Assembly: GCF_018309085.1 (NCBI RefSeq)
Contig: NZ_CP070502.1
Coordinates: forward strand, 1,054,001 to 1,118,000
Origin: Sporosarcina sp. Marseille-Q4063
GTDB lineage: Bacteria > Bacillota > Bacilli > Bacillales_A > Planococcaceae
DNA: 64,000 nucleotides
Reading direction: 5' to 3'
The notes below the pieces were generated by a model. The model saw only the letters and a list, made by a program, of their open reading frames with translations, was not told where the DNA came from and did no database searches. This document shows positions 62,006 through 64,000 of the stretch, in pieces (the first letter of the stretch is position 1; the number at the start of each line of letters is the position of its first letter). Position numbers and translations under genes: made by a program.

Positions 62006-63766
62006 TCACTTATAATTCAAAGCATCTACTATAAATTTGTAAATTGGAAATTTCTTAAAATTATCCTTATCCTCATTACTTAACTGATTAAAGTAATAGT
62101 CAAACTCAGTAATATTTCCTAGGATGGCTAAATAACCACAAATAACAAACGGATCAGTTGCTTTGTTTTTTCTATCGATAATTTTCTCTATCTCTTCACC
62201 ATTAAAACTTCTTTGTCGCCTTATAATTTGCATTATGTTTAGGAAATAAGTTTCGTCATTGTCTTCTTCAAATTTTGTAAGGTGTTCATATACTTTTTTT
62301 GTAAAGTCCAAGAACTCAAGATTTTGATCCACTTCATCATAATATTTGACAATATCCAATAAGTAGTAATTTACGTACTGTCTCGCAGGATCGGTATCAT
62401 AATCAATTTCCAGAAATGACTTTTCCAGCTCTCCTAGGTTAAAATTAGCCATTTTAAATAATTGTTTTACTTCTACAATCATATACGAACTAATTTCAAA
62501 ACCAGGTCCAGACTTGTCCTCGGAAGCGAGTATTCGGAATATCTTATCGGATTCAAACGCGTTCACAACGAGCCATTCATCATTCTTTTTCGTAGTAGCG
62601 AGTAGTATAGTGAAACTACCAATTTTCAATTTCAAAAAACTAGATTGTTTTAAGTCTGTGGTAATATCGCTGTAATCTTGATGGAGTATAATATCTTTTA
62701 GTGTCTCCATATTTCTGAAGTCTTTTTCTTTTAGGCTGTCAAAGCTTTGATTGAACGTAACGTTTAACTCATCAAAAACTCCATCCAATTCTTCAAGATC
62801 TTTAACGAGATCACGCAACTCCTTCATTAAACCCTGGTCGGAGGTTTCTATCGGAATTTGATGCCCCATAACTTCGATGTGTTCTGCGGTTAAAACAGCT
62901 ATCATAAAATTCGTGTCTTTTATTCTTTCTTTGAGAGGCCCTGTGCGATCAAGGTTTAATTTTAAATTACTTAGATCACTATCTGCTTCGCTTTGAACAA
63001 ATATCGTAAAATCACCACCAAATAGAATAATTGTTTTATCTTTTTCCATCCGTTTAGTTGCGTTTGGGTAATAGATTTCGCCATTTATACCGATTTGCAA
63101 GTTCGTCTCTTGTACAATTTCTAAAACTTGTATTCTTTCCATCGGAATTTCTAAATTATAATGTTCTTCTTTGGAATATAAGTATGTTGGATAATTAAAA
63201 AAGGTGGATAAGTTGGGACCCACAGAAGGAATCACAAGCGTTCTATTTTTATTTATGTCGGAAGCGTTTATACTTAAAACATTTTGGGTCTGTTTTCTTG
63301 AATTTAATATAAAATTTCTGCAGATAATATCCAACGCGTTATTCTCTGAAGGTAGTGTTCCAAATTCGTGGTTAATACTGGCTTGATCCTTCATTTCTTC
63401 AATAATCATTTTAAGATCAATAGGTAGCAAAGCGTCGTAATAAACTTTTTTATGGAAAGCATCGATAAATTCCACAACAAAGAACAAAACACCACCGTCG
63501 TGGTAGTAATTTCGAAGATCATTTTTATTTAATCTATGTTTAATTTTGTCCCCACTTAAATATTCTACTTCGTGAGCTTTAACTTGAACAGGCACCCTTC
63601 CATATAAACTTGATTTATTATGGTTTTTTTCGTTATATACCTGTATTTCTCCGTCCCAAGAAACAGTTTTATCGTTTGTAGGGATTTCCCCTTTTAATAA
63701 TGTATTTCTTGTTAACTCCATTGTAACGGCAGTGACCCCGATCACTTCTTTTATTGAATTATTCAA
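62006..63766 (-). CDS. DUF4365 protein with nuclease-like N-terminus
   Basis: A 586-residue protein. The N-terminal DUF4365 region shows WDGEI (Asp38, Glu40) and PVQVKAHE (Gln61, Lys63), a PD-(D/E)xK-type arrangement. The other 450 residues are mixed alpha/beta with an acidic helical end, and I do not recognise them. DUF4365 proteins occur in defence islands, and this one lies next to Gabija. The start is TTG at 63766 with GGGGGG about seven bases upstream. A DNA-damaging defence role is a hypothesis. Confidence 0.75.
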   Translation of the reverse strand: MNNSIKEVIGVTAVTMELTRNTLLKGEIPTNDKTVSWDGEIQVYNEKNHNKSSLYGRVPVQVKAHEVEYLSGDKIKHRLNKNDLRNYYHDGGVLFFVVEFIDAFHKKVYYDALLPIDLKMIIEEMKDQASINHEFGTLPSENNALDIICRNFILNSRKQTQNVLSINASDINKNRTLVIPSVGPNLSTFFNYPTYLYSKEEHYNLEIPMERIQVLEIVQETNLQIGINGEIYYPNATKRMEKDKTIILFGGDFTIFVQSEADSDLSNLKLNLDRTGPLKERIKDTNFMIAVLTAEHIEVMGHQIPIETSDQGLMKELRDLVKDLEELDGVFDELNVTFNQSFDSLKEKDFRNMETLKDIILHQDYSDITTDLKQSSFLKLKIGSFTILLATTKKNDEWLVVNAFESDKIFRILASEDKSGPGFEISSYMIVEVKQLFKMANFNLGELEKSFLEIDYDTDPARQYVNYYLLDIVKYYDEVDQNLEFLDFTKKVYEHLTKFEEDNDETYFLNIMQIIRRQRSFNGEEIEKIIDRKNKATDPFVICGYLAILGNITEFDYYFNQLSNEDKDNFKKFPIYKFIVDALNYK

Positions 63767-63914
63767 TTGGAACCCCCCATTATCCCTAAATAATTAATTA
63801 CTACTATTTTACCATTATCGGGAACAAATGTCGGCTGAAGTTATGAAATTGAAGTTTTATTGGCGAACAAAAAACTATATTTGATTAAATTGGAATCTGT
63901 ATACCCCCTTTACC

Positions 63915-64000
63915 GTGGATGAGATATTTTTTGAAACGGTTCAGACTGAATTCACGAAGCAATTTCTGGCTCCAGACACTTTGTTGTTGAATCGGAAACA
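63915..64000 (+). CDS. Possible start of an ORF running off the window
   Basis: From GTG at 63915 a plus-strand frame (DEIFFETVQTEFTKQFLAPD) is open to the window end. There is no clear ribosome binding site. It may be a gene start or chance; no family recognised. Confidence 0.25.
   Translation, partial: MDEIFFETVQTEFTKQFLAPDTLLLNRK

Overview
The window is AT-rich, with compact operons, strong AGGAGG-type ribosome binding sites and three classic Firmicute riboswitches (lysine, TPP, SAM-I). It also carries an LXG polymorphic toxin of the YwqH/YwqI/YwqJ type and DsdA, NSAR/OSBS and Old Yellow Enzyme proteins of Bacillus type. Together these point to a chromosomal segment of a Bacillales bacterium, perhaps of the Planococcaceae (Sporosarcina or Lysinibacillus type); the genus is inference. 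No rRNA, tRNA or CRISPR array was seen.

Layout. 0-10.5 kb: small membrane proteins and lipoproteins, a NERD nuclease-like protein, an HD alarmone-hydrolase-like protein with an SF1 helicase, a deaminase-msrA pair, dapA under a lysine riboswitch, and an FG-GAP protein. 10.9-19.3 kb: an NSAR/OSBS enolase-family enzyme, two NUDIX hydrolases, a double-GNAT protein, a decayed LacI-type gene, a TPP riboswitch leading into an SDR plus a flavin monooxygenase, an Old Yellow Enzyme, and a PUA/EVE-like HNH endonuclease. 19.6-25.3 kb: an LXG toxin operon (two small helical partners, a toxin with a C-terminal WHH nuclease, then a row of immunity-type genes) with relics of an older toxin. 25.6-32.3 kb: a SAM-I riboswitch before an acyl/acetyl-CoA ligase and a double carboxymuconolactone-decarboxylase protein, followed by a scarred zone of repeats, half MFS genes, a segmental duplication and a dead membrane-protein gene.

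32.3-45.5 kb is the most coherent unusual locus. A minus-strand operon encodes a SIS-domain isomerase, a YjbQ protein, a three-gene ABC sugar-type importer, two tandem ADP-ribosylglycohydrolase paralogues with C-terminal beta-sandwich domains, a PfkB kinase and a nucleoside hydrolase. It is divergent from a GntR/UTRA regulator and a ribokinase. The gene set resembles, with an ABC importer in place of the permease, the enterobacterial yegTUVW cluster, and suggests uptake and breakdown of a ribosylated or N-glycosidic compound.

46-63.8 kb is a defence island: a McrB/McrC pair, an ABC-three-component system (nuclease component, middle component, DUF3732 ATPase), a GajA/GajB Gabija pair and a DUF4365 protein with nuclease-like motifs. 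It is interrupted by a D-serine use cassette (XRE-cupin regulator, GntP-type permease, DsdA) and by IS21 remnants.

Two families of short non-coding repeats punctuate the window: about 150-bp imperfect palindromes (five full copies and one remnant) and 40-54 nt near-perfect palindromes. Both tend to start with a TACCTGTGC-type end, hinting at a common mobilising system that is not encoded here.
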